From Chrysemys picta bellii (taxonomy: Eukaryota; Chordata; Testudines; Emydidae): a stretch of 64,000 nucleotides of DNA. Shown piece after piece: positions 33,080-43,948 of the stretch. A program made the translations under genes and the position numbers. The stretch is from NCBI RefSeq assembly GCF_011386835.1, contig NC_088800.1:22248572-22312571 (forward strand), in the 5' to 3' direction. Each line of letters begins with the position of its first letter. The stretch's first letter is position 1. A model generated the notes under the pieces. It worked only from the letters and a program-made list of their open reading frames with translations. It was not told the origin of the DNA and did no database searches.

Positions 33080-33647
33080 GTTTGTTTGTTAGTATAGGGC
33101 ATTTTACAATCTTCAAAAAAAATTAGGTTGCACTCAGTGCTACTCTATCATCCACCTGCAAGTTGTGAAAGGTTCTTTGATCAAAATTATTAAAGTCCTC
33201 CTTTACGTGTTGTTTTACTGGAATAATGTGTCTGCGCTGACTTTACCACCTTCTCTACAGACTAGTTAGAGTCAAACAGAATAGGCGCAATGTATGTCTC
33301 CTGATCAGACAGTCTGAACTCCTCTTCCTGCTTCTCACTTGACTTGTTGTCCATCTCCCCCGACCCATCCCTACCTTTGACTCATGTAGAATCTCACACT
33401 AGCTGTATTTTAATACTGTTTATTTCACACAGTTCACAAAATTGGGGTTCACTCAGCCTCAGCATGTAAAATCATTTGAAAAAAATCTAAGAGAAGTCGA
33501 GCAAGCTGAAAGGAAACATGGCTGTTGACATGTACTACTTCTGGGGGTTCTGCTTCCCTGGCATGTATACAAATATCTCCCACTGAAGTCATTAAGAGCT
33601 GCTTATATTCCACAGTAAGGGAAGATGCATCTCTTCCCATTGTCAAC
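33080..33647. other. No gene seen; spacer
   Basis: Unique sequence between the Harbinger and a mariner-like MITE. No supportable feature. Confidence 0.4.
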
Positions 33648-33649
33648 TA

Positions 33650-34126
33650 TAGACGCTCCCTGGGTTACGCAAGACCTGCTTACGCAAATACAATCTTACA
33701 CAAAAAGTTCCATAAGGCATAAATAAAATTTTCAAGTTGCGGAAAATATTGCATAGCCTACGGGAACGCAAAGTACTGTAGTGCAGTGTGCAGAGGAATA
33801 CAGCAGTAGCATCTCCTACAAGGGAAGGCTTTGCACTCTCACAGCCTCTCAGTTTCGTGTTATTTCAGTGATAGTGTATTTCTGTTATTTCACCCTGTTA
33901 TTTCATTCAAATCATGCCTGTCTCCTCCTCTCCTTCCTCATCTATAAATTAAGCCCATTGTCATTCACCACCAAAATGCAGCCTTCAGTGTGCCAGGATA
34001 ACAATAGGATTAAGGTAAATACAATATTTTTGTTGTAATTGTTTGTTTTTTATGCTTGCACAATATACATTTCCGACTTACGTACAATTCGGGTTACGCA
34101 AGGCTTTCCGGAACGGAGAGCGACTG
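33650..34126. mobile_element. Mariner-like MITE with TA duplication
   Basis: A 477-bp element whose ends are inverted: TAGACGCTCCC on the left and GGAGAGCGACTG on the right, flanked by TA at 33648-33649 and 34127-34128. Subterminal words GGGTTACGCAAG recur at both sides in direct orientation (33660-33672 and 34091-34102). Non-coding. The TA duplication suggests Tc1/mariner or pogo mobilisation. Confidence 0.65.
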
Positions 34127-34128
34127 TA

Positions 34129-36762
34129 CACTTTTGCATGGTTGTTTAAGAGTCTCAGTCCCTGTCCTGAATTTCTTTCTTAAATAATTCAAAGTACAGC
34201 ACATTTTACCAACTTCATTCAACTTAGCTGCTATCAGCACCGTCAGCGGTCAGAACACAGGTCCAAAACTGATTCCACCACAATCAAAGATGTTATTAAT
34301 TATGGCTAGGATTTTCAAAAGAGCCTAAAGGAGTTAGGTGCCAAATGCATTGAATTTAAATGGGAGTTGGGTGCCTAATCCTGTAAAAACTTTCCAGCTT
34401 ATGTTACCAGCAAAATATGGACAGCATTTTTTTCCATTCCTAATGGGTTCAGGTTGTGAGCAGATTGTGGTCCTAGCACCTGGCAATGCTCATCTGTGGC
34501 TGAGGTCTGCAAGCAGCATTTCCTGTCTATTAGTTTTTTGTGGCATCCTTTTCCTATACTGTATTTTTAAAATTATAATGGAAAAATCAGTATCAACTGA
34601 ACATATTATCACAGTTTAAAGAGTATGTTTTCCCTCCCCCAGCTATACTGAACTCTCTATAATGTTGATAATAGAGATATTCATTTATTCTTGGATGGGG
34701 TTTTTCTGTTTTTGGTTGGTTTGTTTGTTGGAGGAGGAATGGGTTGACACAGTTGCATTAGAACTGAAAACTCCTTAAGCTGAATAAATAAATCACAGAA
34801 TATTGCAGCTATATCCAAGGGGTTTAAATATGTGGATGTAATACACTGAAGTGGCTATACTGGTGAGGTAAGATAAACACTTCTGAGAGTAAGAAGGAGA
34901 GGGGTTTTCTCCTTCAGTTTTTGCCCAACGGCATCATACTCAAAGAATCTACTGGTACAAAAGTAATGAACAAGTCACAAATTAGTTTTGCTTAGTTCCG
35001 TAACAGACCACTGCAAAATTACATAGGCTTATGTCAACTTCTTTCGACATGCTCTATGTGACTAATGCAATCATACAGTGTAGGGGCCATTCTTTTTCAT
35101 CATTAAATAAGGCATGGCCAAATCCTGTACTACTTCAAGGAGGCACATTAGAGTCAAGCGTAGCTGAAGAGCTGTGGATCTGCTGAATGAGATCAAACAA
35201 AACAGTAAGGATGCCTTAGAGGTAGAGCTGGGCAACATTTTTGGACACATTTTTCCAAATGAAAAAGGGCTGTTTATTTAGAAATGAATCATTTTCATGC
35301 ATTTTTTCTTTCTTTGCAGTTTTCAAAAAAAAAAAAAGTGTGTTTCTTTTGAGTTTGGGTGTGAAATACTTACCATTTTCCAACTCGCTCTTTGGAGGTG
35401 GGCTCTGCATCCTGCTGCATGCCACAAAGAGTCATACTGGTAGGTTTCCACTGCTCACCCTGGGAGAGGTGAAATGCTGGTAGACCAGTAGGATGAGGAT
35501 GTGTGGAGCAGATTTGCTGGGACGCTAATTTTCCTAGGGACTGTGCAGAGAACCTTGCCCACTACAGCTAGCCAGAGGCTGTAGCAAAAGCAGCTGAGAA
35601 TTCCATCGTCTCCACTGTAATTTCCATGAGCAAATCCCTTTTAGCCAGGCTTTGTTCTCAGGATCAGGATTGGGGCCAAAGTGAATAACTTTACAGCAGC
35701 CTAGGCAGTGTTAGGCCTTCAAGCGCAGGTGGCCCTACATTTTTAGGCCATGCCCATCACAGTGGTATCTGAATACAATGGTGATAGTGAGAGATGACAG
35801 AAGGAACTTTTTTTTTTTTTTAAAGGCAAAATAGGGAAAGAAGTGAGGGGGGGTGGGACAATTTCCTGGTGAAGACATTTCCTTATTTTCATTTGTATGT
35901 TTGACATTCTAATCTGTTTTACAGCAGCTCTCAAGGATACAATTTGTTGACTGTGGGGCTTTTTTTTCTTTCTGTCCTTTAAGAATTGAGGATAAAGGCC
36001 CCAAACACATGCTTCCTAGGGTAACAGAACTTCTAAGTCTAGTCCTGCATATATGCTAGCGGTGGCCCCGATGAAGTAGTATTTTAAATGCATGTTGAAT
36101 TTGAAAGTGCTTTTTACTAGACTGCTCCGTTCTATATCGGTTTTGAAATGGCCTCTTCATTACTGTAATATCTGGGCACCTTCCCATAGTGCAATAGATG
36201 GCTATTTTTGTCCTTTTGTTTCCTCACTTTACTCTGTGTCAGTCACCGACCATCAAAGCAGATTATGTAAAGCTTGAACATTAAATTTGTGACAGACTGA
36301 ACCAAATGATTAATCGCTCTTTGATTGGTCTTTATCATCAACAAAGGTTGTTTTAATAGATCACTGCAGCTCACACACTAACTGATGCATAAATAATTGT
36401 AGGTCATACAGAGTCTGAAACTAACAGGATAACACCAAAGTTACCATTTCAAAGAAAAATTACACTTGTGCTTTGGCTCCCAATTGACATTATCAACAGG
36501 TATAAATTATGAAGTAGTTTAAATGTCACCAAAATCTCTATTCCTTAAATCCAGTGTACTGAATTTACATCATTTAAATATTGAATTATTACATATTTCA
36601 TAATCAACTAGCATTTATCTTTTGAGAAGGGAGCAAATCAATTATGTATGGACACACACGCTTGAAAATGACTGGAACTGAACACAATTTCCTTTTGCCA
36701 GTGTAAAATGTAAATGGATTTCCTTTAGAAATATTACATTATACTGTCTGCAAGGTGATTTG
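34129..36762. other. No gene seen; unique sequence, possible conserved non-coding stretch
   Basis: No exon, RNA gene or bounded element. A diffuse old-repeat word (GATTTTCAAAAGAGCCTAAA ... GGGTGCCTAA) lies at 34310-34380. The part 36280-36700 shows no repeat signature and is AT-rich with homeobox- and SOX-like words (see findings). Confidence 0.4.
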
Positions 36763-36770
36763 CATTAAAC

Positions 36771-37546
36771 CAGAGGTGGGCAAACTACGGCCCACGGGCC
36801 ACATCCGGCCCGCGGGGCCGTCCTGCCTGGCCCCTGAGCTCCCGGCTGCCCCCGGCCCCTCCCCTGCTGTCCTCCCTCCCCCGCAGCCTCAGCTCGCCGT
36901 GTTGGCAGCGCGGTGGTGTGGCTGGCTCCGGCCGGGCGGTGTGGCTCAGGGACAGATTTACAAGTGAACACAGGATGCCCTGGTACGGGGCCCCCAACAA
37001 CAGGGGGACCCAGGGCCGGGCACTCGTGCAGCTCAGCATCGGTGCACCCCCTGCGTGGGAGAGGGGCTGCACTGTGGGGGCAAGGGAGCAGGCGGGCAGT
37101 GCGGGTGGTGGGAGTGCGGGGAATGTGGGCAGAGGACTCAGGAGGAGCACCGGGCGGCCGCGCAGCCAGCCGGAGAGAAGCGGCGCTTTGAAGAGGAAAC
37201 CACTGCCTCTCTCCGGCTGCACAGCTGCCTCTGCTCCTGCTGAATCCTCCGCCAATGTTCGCAGGGCCACATTCCGAAAGGGGCTGGGGATGGAGGGGGG
37301 TGGGGTCCCAGGGGGGCGGTTAGAGGCAGGGGAGTCCCGGGAGGGGGCGGTCAGGGGACAAGGAGCAGGGGAGGTTGGATGGGTCGGGGATTCTGAGGGG
37401 GGCAGTCAGGGGTGGGAAGTGGGCGGGGGCACATAGGGGGCGGGGGCCAGGCTGTTGGGGGGGGGGCACAGCTTCCCTACCCAGCCCTCCATACCATTTC
37501 GCAACCCTGATGTGGCCCCTTAGGCCAAAAAGTTTGCCCACCCCTG
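36771..37546. mobile_element. hAT MITE, CAGAGGTGGGCAAAC ends (large, GC-rich)
   Basis: A 776-bp element with inverted ends CAGAGGTGGGCAAACTACGG and AAAAAGTTTGCCCACCCCTG, and the perfect 8-bp duplication CATTAAAC (36763-36770 and 37547-37554). The interior is G-rich on the right (GGGG runs at 37270-37470) and acts as a local CpG island. The 161- and 172-aa frames inside are low-complexity products of composition. It is the same end family as 10513-11147. Confidence 0.9.
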
Positions 37547-37661
37547 CATTAAACTGACATTAATCATAAATGTGCTGTCATATAGGTACTTAACATGCAT
37601 CACCAGTAAATGGGTTTAAATAGAGTCTGTATATTTTAACTTTTCATATAATAAAGGGTAG

Positions 37662-38455
37662 TGTTGAGTGACAGACCCAGTCCAGTTGGGTGCAGGAGTC
37701 TGGTAGAAGGCAAATATACTGGATGAATAGTTTTCTGTTCCCTGAGTGACCAGAGCAGGGGCTGCCCTAGCGCAATCAGGAACCTGCTAGAACCAATTAA
37801 GACAGGCAAACTAATTAAGACACCTGGAGCCAATTAAGAAATTAGAATCAATTATGGCAGGCAGGCTAATCAGGACACCTGGTTTAAAAAGGACCTCCCA
37901 TCAGTTAGTGAGGGGGCGTGCAAGGAGAAGGGCGTGAGAAGGTGTGCTGCTGGAGGACTGAAGAGTACAAGCATGATCAGGCTTCAGGAGGAAGATCCTG
38001 CAGTGAGGATAAAGAAGGTGCTGGGGGAAAGCCATGGAGAAGTAGCCCAGGAAGTTGTAGCTGTCACGCAGCTGATTCAGGGGACATTGTAGACAGCTAC
38101 TATCCACAGGGCCCTGGGCTGGAACCCAGTGTAGAGGGTGGGCCCGGGTTCCCCCATTCTCCCAACTCCTGATCGGACACAGGAGGAGTTGACCTGGTCT
38201 GTGAGAAACACCAGAACGGAAGACCTAATTTGGAAAGGGATCTGGCCTGTCCCCGACCCACGAGGTGGAACACAGAGACTGTGGGGATTGTTCTCCATTT
38301 CCCCCATGCTGGCCAGTGATGAGGTTAGCTGAGTGAATGGCAGGTTTGAGCCTCTATCAGAAACGGCCAAACTGAGGGCTGCCGTGAACTTCTGAGGTGA
38401 GCAATTCTGCCAAAAAGCGCAGGACCCATCAAGGCAGAGGAGGAACTTTGTCACA
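37662..38455. repeat. Dispersed LTR-like repeat (TG...CA ends)
   Basis: A 794-bp block starting TGTTGAGTGACAGACCCAG and ending GGAGGAACTTTGTCACA. It has a TTTAAAAAGG TATA-like word near 37882 and repeated AATTAAG words at 37797-37830, consistent with a promoter-bearing LTR. No coding frame is recognised. The 5-bp flanks (GGTAG and GTTGA) do not match, so a solo LTR cannot be proven. From memory, this wording is abundant in turtle genomes. Confidence 0.5.
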
Positions 38456-38569
38456 GTTGATAAAACATTTAAGTGTACAAAAATATAGCTTGTCAAAGCC
38501 AGAATGAAGGAAAGTTAGCTCTTTGGATCAGGAATATGTTTGTTCTGTGTTGAGCACACCATAGGCACT

Positions 38570-40990
38570 CGGGGCTGGCCTTTCCATGAGGCGAACTGAG
38601 GCGGCCGCCTCAGGTGCCAGACTCTGTGTGTGTGTGGGGGGGAGCCGCCACTAGGACCCAGAGTGTAGAAAATTGTGTTTGCTGCTGGTGCATATGTATT
38701 CTCTCTGCTCTAGATGCACAGAGATGGTGGAGTGCTGTGCTGGAGGAAGGAGGGCACAAGAGACATAACAGGCGGGCAGGAGAAAAGGTGAGAGGGAATA
38801 ACAGAAAGCAGAAGGAGCTGCAGGGAGGGGGAGAGAGGAGGAGGAGGAGCCTCTTATGTACCTCTCTAGCACCCCCAGGAGCCTGGACTAATTAACACCA
38901 GCTTCTCAGGGAGCTTCCTGTTTCCTGCTGCTTCCCTGAACCCACTTGAGGAAAACAGGCAGTCAACTGAAGTAGTAGGAGCCAGTTAGGCCCTTAAGAC
39001 GCTGATATCTTCCCTCACTCAGGCACTGCTACTAGCCTGCTTATTTGTCCCCTTCAATTGAGTGTTGATAGCCACTATAGCTGGCACAGAACAGCAGTCA
39101 TGAGTGAAAGGAGAAAACGCCCCTCTGGGGCAGCATTCAGAAAAAGAAAGAAAGCAAAGGAAGCTTTTCTATCTAAGCAGGAAGGAGCTCTCCTGAGATA
39201 CATAGACACAAATGTTCACAATGAGCCTTCCGGCACCAGTGAGGATGTGAGTGGTGAGGAGATGCCTGATTTTCCAGTTAGTCAGAGTGCAGGTGAGCTA
39301 CTGCAGCATCCATATCTCCATCTCAAATGGATGTAACCATGCACATTCCTGAAGAAAAGTATAGATCAGAGAAGAGTGTGGTGGAAATGCAAGCTGAATT
39401 GTGATAGCTGACATGAGAGGTCAGGGCTACAATAATGGTGCCAACATGAGAGGAAAGAACAGAGGAGTGCAGACGCCGATCCAAGAGTTAAACCCTCGAG
39501 CTTTTTTTGTCCCATGCAGTTCTCATTCATTGACCTTGGTGGTCAGTGATGCAGCATCAGCTTTTAGTGAGGCTGCTGAATTTTTTAATGTAATTCAAAG
39601 AATCTATGTATTTTTCTCTGCATCAACTCATCAACGGCAAATTTTGAAGCAACATCTGGGAACATCCTCTCTGACACTGAAACCACGGAGTGCCACACAA
39701 TGGGAAAGTCGAGTGGAGGCAATAAAGCCTATCAAACACCAAATTGGGAAGATAGATGATGCCATAGTTGCCATTATGGAGGATAATGCTATGACAGGAA
39801 CTGTTCGTGGGAGAACAGTGGCAGGGGGAAATGGAATCACCAGAAACATACATAACTTCAAATTTCTGTGTGGCTTAGTGTTGTGGCATGACATACTGTT
39901 TGAAATAAATGTTGTAAGCAAGAGACTCCAAGGTGTTGACCTTGATATATCTGGAGCAATGGAACAAAGCGAAGTCATACCTACAGTCTTACTGGTCAGC
40001 TGAGGAATTTCAAAACGTTCTGAAGAGCGCACAGACGTTGGCAGAGGAACTTCACACTGAAGCTATTTTCTCACCCATTCAAGAATACAAGAGTCACCGA
40101 AGACGACATTTTGATTACGATGTATGGGATAATCCCATAAGAGACCCCAGACAACAATTGAAAGTTGAATTCTTTAACCAGGTGCTAGATTGTGCAATAC
40201 AGTCAGCTGAACGTTTCATGCAGCTCAAAGAACACAGCAGTATATTTGGGATGTTGTATGATATTCCAAAACTCCTCACTATACCTGAAGAAGACCTACA
40301 CCAGCAATGCAGGGCACTAGAGACAGTGTTGACACATGATGACATGTGCAATATTGATGCGAGTGATTTAGGTGATAAACTGAAAGCCCTTTCAAGATAC
40401 ATTTCAGCAGGATCAACTCCAAAGGCTGTTCTGGAATATATGTGCACAAATAAGATGACCACCCTCTTTCCAAATGCTTTTGTTGCTCTGCGCATACTTC
40501 TAACACTTCCTGTAACAGTTGCCAGTGGAGAACGCAGCTTCTCCAGCTGAAGTTAATAAAAACACATCTACGCTCCACAATGACACAGGAGAGGCTGGTT
40601 GGCCTTGCAACCATCTCAATAGAGCATGAGCTGGCCCAGACTGTGGACCTTCAGCAGGAAGCAGTTCAGATCTTTGCAACCAAGAAGGCATGGAAAGCAC
40701 CACTTTGATTATTCAAACAGATAAAAATGCCAGTGTTTACTATGCAGACAAGAAAAGTTACATTTGCTGTTCAGGCATTTGAAAGTTAAGTATTGCTTAA
40801 AAGTTTTTGAACAAGGCATTTTAAGTTGTTAGTTCTCCTTTATTGGGGTAGATAGCAGAGCAGTACCATGAGGAGTAGAACAGGAAGAAGGCAGAATTGA
40901 GACCTTTCAAAGTTTTGGCCCAAGCGAGGGGGATGGGGGCATCATTTGAGCTCCCCACCTCAGGTGCCAAAATGTTGTGGGCTGGCCCTG
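38570..40990 (+). mobile_element. hAT transposon, ZMYM1-like family, decayed
   Basis: Bounded by a perfect 8-bp duplication TAGGCACT (38562-38569 and 40991-40998). Ends are CGGGGCTGGC and GCTGGCCCTG, which pair with three transition-type differences. Both subterminal parts hold GCCTCAGGTGCC or CACCTCAGGTGCC. It carries one degraded transposase gene on + (39100-40707). With 2421 bp it is shorter than an autonomous hAT of this kind should be, because the N-terminal half of the transposase is deleted. Confidence 0.92.
39100..40707 (+). pseudogene. ZMYM1-like hAT transposase, internally deleted and frameshifted
   Basis: A cut-and-paste transposase relative of the vertebrate ZMYM1/DUF4371-RNase H-fold group. 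The N-terminus (ATG 39100-39102; MSERRKRPSGAAFRKRKKAK, basic and NLS-like) runs to a stop at about 39333. The following piece (39401-40003) begins deep in the catalytic region: PCSSHSLTLVVSDAA, then FFSASTHQRQILKQHL and SATQWESRVEAI. The TTF-type zinc finger and first catalytic part between them are missing, so a deletion ended near 39340-39400. A frameshift near 39960 moves the frame to 39933-40550 (KSYLQSYWSAEEFQNVLKSA ... ASGERSFSS), and another near 40545 precedes the dimerisation tail (HLRSTMTQERLVGLATISIE), which ends at TGA 40705-40707. It cannot be active. Confidence 0.9.
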
Positions 40991-41265
40991 TAGGCACTTA
41001 GTAAATAATCATAATGGCTGGCAGTTTCAAAGAGGTCTTAGGGAGTTAGTCATTCAAAAATCCCAGACCGTAACCTTTGTTCATTTCAGGATGCATTCGT
41101 TTTCCAGGCTTGACATCTCTGGAAAAAAAATTTCCCCACCCTTTGATTCCACTGTAGTTACAGGGATGTAATTTTTTTAACCCTTGAGAAAAAAGGTTAG
41201 TAACTTATATAAAGTAAATACTGTATAAGAATCTGCTTTTGTAAACAATATAGCATGATCTAGTG

Positions 41266-41598
41266 CAGTGTTTCCCAAACTTGGGACCCCGCTTGTGTAG
41301 GGAAAGCCTCTGGCGGGCCGGGCCACTTTGTTTACCTGCTGCGTCCGCAGGTCTGGCCGATCACGGCTCCCATTGGCCACGGTTCGCTGCTCCAAGCCAA
41401 TGGGAGCTGCTGGAAGTGGCGCAGGCCGAGGGACGAACTGGCCGCTGCTTCTAGCAGCTCCCATTGGCCTGGAGCAGCGAACCGTGGCCAGTGGGAGCCG
41501 CAATCGGCCGGACCTGCGGACGCAGCAGGTAAACAAACCGGCCCGGCCCGCCAGGGGCTTTCCCTACACAAGTGGCGTCCCAAGTTTGGGAAACGCTG
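41266..41598. mobile_element. Foldback hAT element, CAGTGTTTCCCAAAC ends
   Basis: A 333-bp near-palindrome with ends CAGTGTTTCCCAAACTTGGG and CCCAAGTTTGGGAAACGCTG and the perfect 8-bp duplication ATCTAGTG (41258-41265 and 41599-41606). The arms carry GGGAAAGCC, CCGGGCC, GTTTACCTGCTGCGTCCGC and their complements. It is the same family as 15407-15739. All frames on both strands are palindrome artefacts. Confidence 0.9.
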
Positions 41599-41689
41599 AT
41601 CTAGTGGATAGGCCATTGGACAAGAAGCCAGAAATCCTGGGATGACATCCTGATCCCATTGAAGTTCAGTCCCAGTGGAAGTTTTGCCA

Positions 41690-41940
41690 TTGATTTTGGT
41701 AGGGGCAGGATTTCATTCCTGGACTCCACTTCCAGGTCTGCCACTGATATGTGGCATGATTTTGGACACTTTTCCTTTATATGCCTCAATTTCCCCTCTG
41801 CTCTTTCTCGGTCTATTTAGATTGTAAACTCTCCAGAGTAGGGATTGTCTCCCACTGTGAGTCCCTACAAAGCCTATTACAATGGGGCCCTAATCTCAGT
41901 TGGGAACTCTAAGCACTATTATAAAAAAATAATATTAATT
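41690..41940. repeat. MIR/L2-like ancient repeat relic
   Basis: Word order resembles an old amniote SINE/LINE2 tail: CCAGGTCTGCCACTGATATG, then TATGCCTCAATTTCCCC, then TTTAGATTGTAAACTCTC, then GGGATTGTCTC, then TTACAATGGGGCCCTAAT, then a run of ATTATAA-type sequence. Matches are diffuse. The limits are approximate. Confidence 0.55.
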
Positions 41941-43049
41941 CATAGTTCTGCAGTCCTGCAAAAAACCCACTAAGGTCAAAACTTGATGGTAAGTGTTCTA
42001 GGAAAGAGAACCCAATCTATACTTTATTAGCATTTTAAATATCATCTGTTATAATACTAGCTTATAGAATCACAGGATTTATTGGAACACGGCAAGTAAA
42101 ACCTCCAGCACACACAGACAGGAGCTGACTTCCTATTAACCCCCTTCCCCGATCAGATACAACAATATAATAACATAGACAACAACTTAACACTAAGATA
42201 AAGATACAGCACCATCTATCGATGGAGGTGCTATTTGCACTGATCATTACAATAAGCCTACAGCTTTGCCACATGTTAATGATATTTTCAGGGCTGATTG
42301 CTGAATTCTATTGGAAAGAGAAGGAAGTTCTGAATAAAGGAAAGAGAAAGGGACAAGTAAGACTAGCTGATTAGAAGGGGAAATGTAAGACACTATTGAT
42401 AACTGAGGGGAAAAACAAGGCTGTGAAAAGAAAAGGACAAGGATAAATGATGGTAACAGAAGTGATCAGGGTTGTTTTAGGAAGCAAGATAATAACAACT
42501 GGACTTCTTAACACACACCTCTTTCATTCTTAACGGTAACCCATCTCTCTCTTTCACTTTATTCAAACTTACAGACATCCCAACGATGATGCATTTTTCT
42601 GTGTCAATGATAGTAATCCTAGATGGCCTAGTTTCAAATGCTGCAGTCCAGGATATCTAATCCCTGACACAGAATCATACTCATAATGAACAGACATGGC
42701 ATGAGTGCACCATATCAGAATCTGGCTCTGAGGGAAATTCACTCCAGTCCACAAGGCTTGTGCAATGTCCTTTGCACCATTTAAGCCTTGTCACAGGCCT
42801 TGGGCATGAGCATGAATTTCACCCTCAATCCCCTCATTTTCATGACCACTAAAATTTATTCACATTTTTAATTCACTGAGGGGAAAGAATCTTGTAAGTG
42901 CTCGTTACGTTGTAAAGGAGAACAGGTTAGAGTGACACACTTCTGAAGAACCAGTGTAGGTGAGACCATGAATCAACTGTGGCAATAAGATGGTGATAAA
43001 GCAGCAACTGTGAAAATAATACATTATTGTCAAAGTTGTTGCTGTGGAA
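41941..43049. other. No gene seen; unique sequence
   Basis: AT-rich sequence without a supportable feature. Confidence 0.4.
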
Positions 43050-43135
43050 CATAGAATCATAGGACTGAAAGGAACCTCGAGGTCATCTAGTCCAGTCCCC
43101 TGCACCCATGGCAGGACTAAGTATCATAATCCTGA
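43050..43135 (-). mobile_element. CR1 3'-end fragment
   Basis: The reverse complement reads as a CR1 3' UTR: CTGGACTAGATGACCTCGAG, GGTTCCTTTCAGTCC and the terminal CTATGATTCTATG. It is strongly 5'-truncated. The terminal motif fixes the 3' end near 43050. Confidence 0.85.
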
Positions 43136-43800
43136 TCATGCAGTTTGAAGTGATTTTTCACGATTGTGGTTCAACCTGTATCCAATATTACTGGTAGAAT
43201 GATAAAATATAAAGGAAACCCCCCAAATTCCCAACTGTTTCAAATTAATTGGGTTAGATTGACATTCATGAGTTGTGATTTTACTTAACTGCTATTGTTG
43301 AACCTCAAACACTAGCTGGTGAGAGAAGCCTGGATCACCTTGATCTGAAGACTTTAATTAATGGACTTAAGCAATGCTGCTCTTTCTGAGTAGTAAATAG
43401 TGACCATTTTTCAAAGTATAGACTTTCATCCTCTGCTTGTAAGATGTCAGGTAAGAAAACTATTCCAAAAAATCTTCTAAAATGGAACATGCTCTCTCAC
43501 GCTTAGTTCAAAGAGATGTGAAAGCGCTGTGGGCAATTGTCACTCCCAATTTTGAGACAGACAAGGCATACAATGGGGAGACAAAATAAGAAGTGAAAAG
43601 GAAATTTATTTCTGAGGGAAAAGTATCATCAAATGAAGACATCTTCTTAATGCATTAAACAAGAATATACATGACAGAAGAATATAAATCTTAAGAATTT
43701 ACTTTTTAGTTCACTGTGTGATTTTTATTTATGTATTTTACCAGGTGTAGGGACAGAAGGTTGAGATTTGAGAATATATTAAAAAAATAACTATTGAAGA

Positions 43801-43948
43801 CAGACAAGGTGGGTGAGAAAACATGTTTTATTGAACCAACTTCTGTTGGTGAGAGAGACAAGCTTTTGAGCTACAGAGCTCTTCTTCCGGTCACCCATCT
43901 TGTCTCTCTAATATCCTGGGACCGACATGGCTACAACACTCCATACAT
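43801..43948 (+). mobile_element. Penelope-like tail fragment of a second family, 5'-inverted
   Basis: Left part (43801-43890) is antisense: AGACAAGGTGGGTGAG, GAACCAACTTCTGTTGGTGA, GAGAGACAAGC. From about 43891 the sense strand follows: TCACCCATCTTGTCTCTCTA, then CCTGGGACCGACATGGCTAC. The same short segment (TCACCC..CTTGTCT) is present in both parts in opposite orientation. This is the third 5'-inverted insertion in the window. The antisense part holds a hammerhead-like hairpin (43862-43890). Confidence 0.65.
43862..43890 (-). ncRNA. Hammerhead-like hairpin in a second PLE family
   Basis: On the minus strand: CCGGAAGAA, stem GAGCT/AGCTC (43881-43877 with 43872-43868) closed by CTGT, then AAAAGC. 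The flanking boxes resemble those at 56259 and 52112, but the stem sequence is different and still pairs. Confidence 0.4.

Noticed and set aside
36785..37436. 161-aa and 172-aa frames
   Set aside because: Composition-driven open frames within the GC-rich hAT MITE at 36771-37546.
37662..38455. Firm call as a solo LTR
   Set aside because: TG...CA ends are present but the flanking 5-mers do not match, and no internal region is linked.
41177..41645. Frames of 94-119 aa on both strands
   Set aside because: Mirror images caused by the palindromic foldback hAT at 41266-41598.
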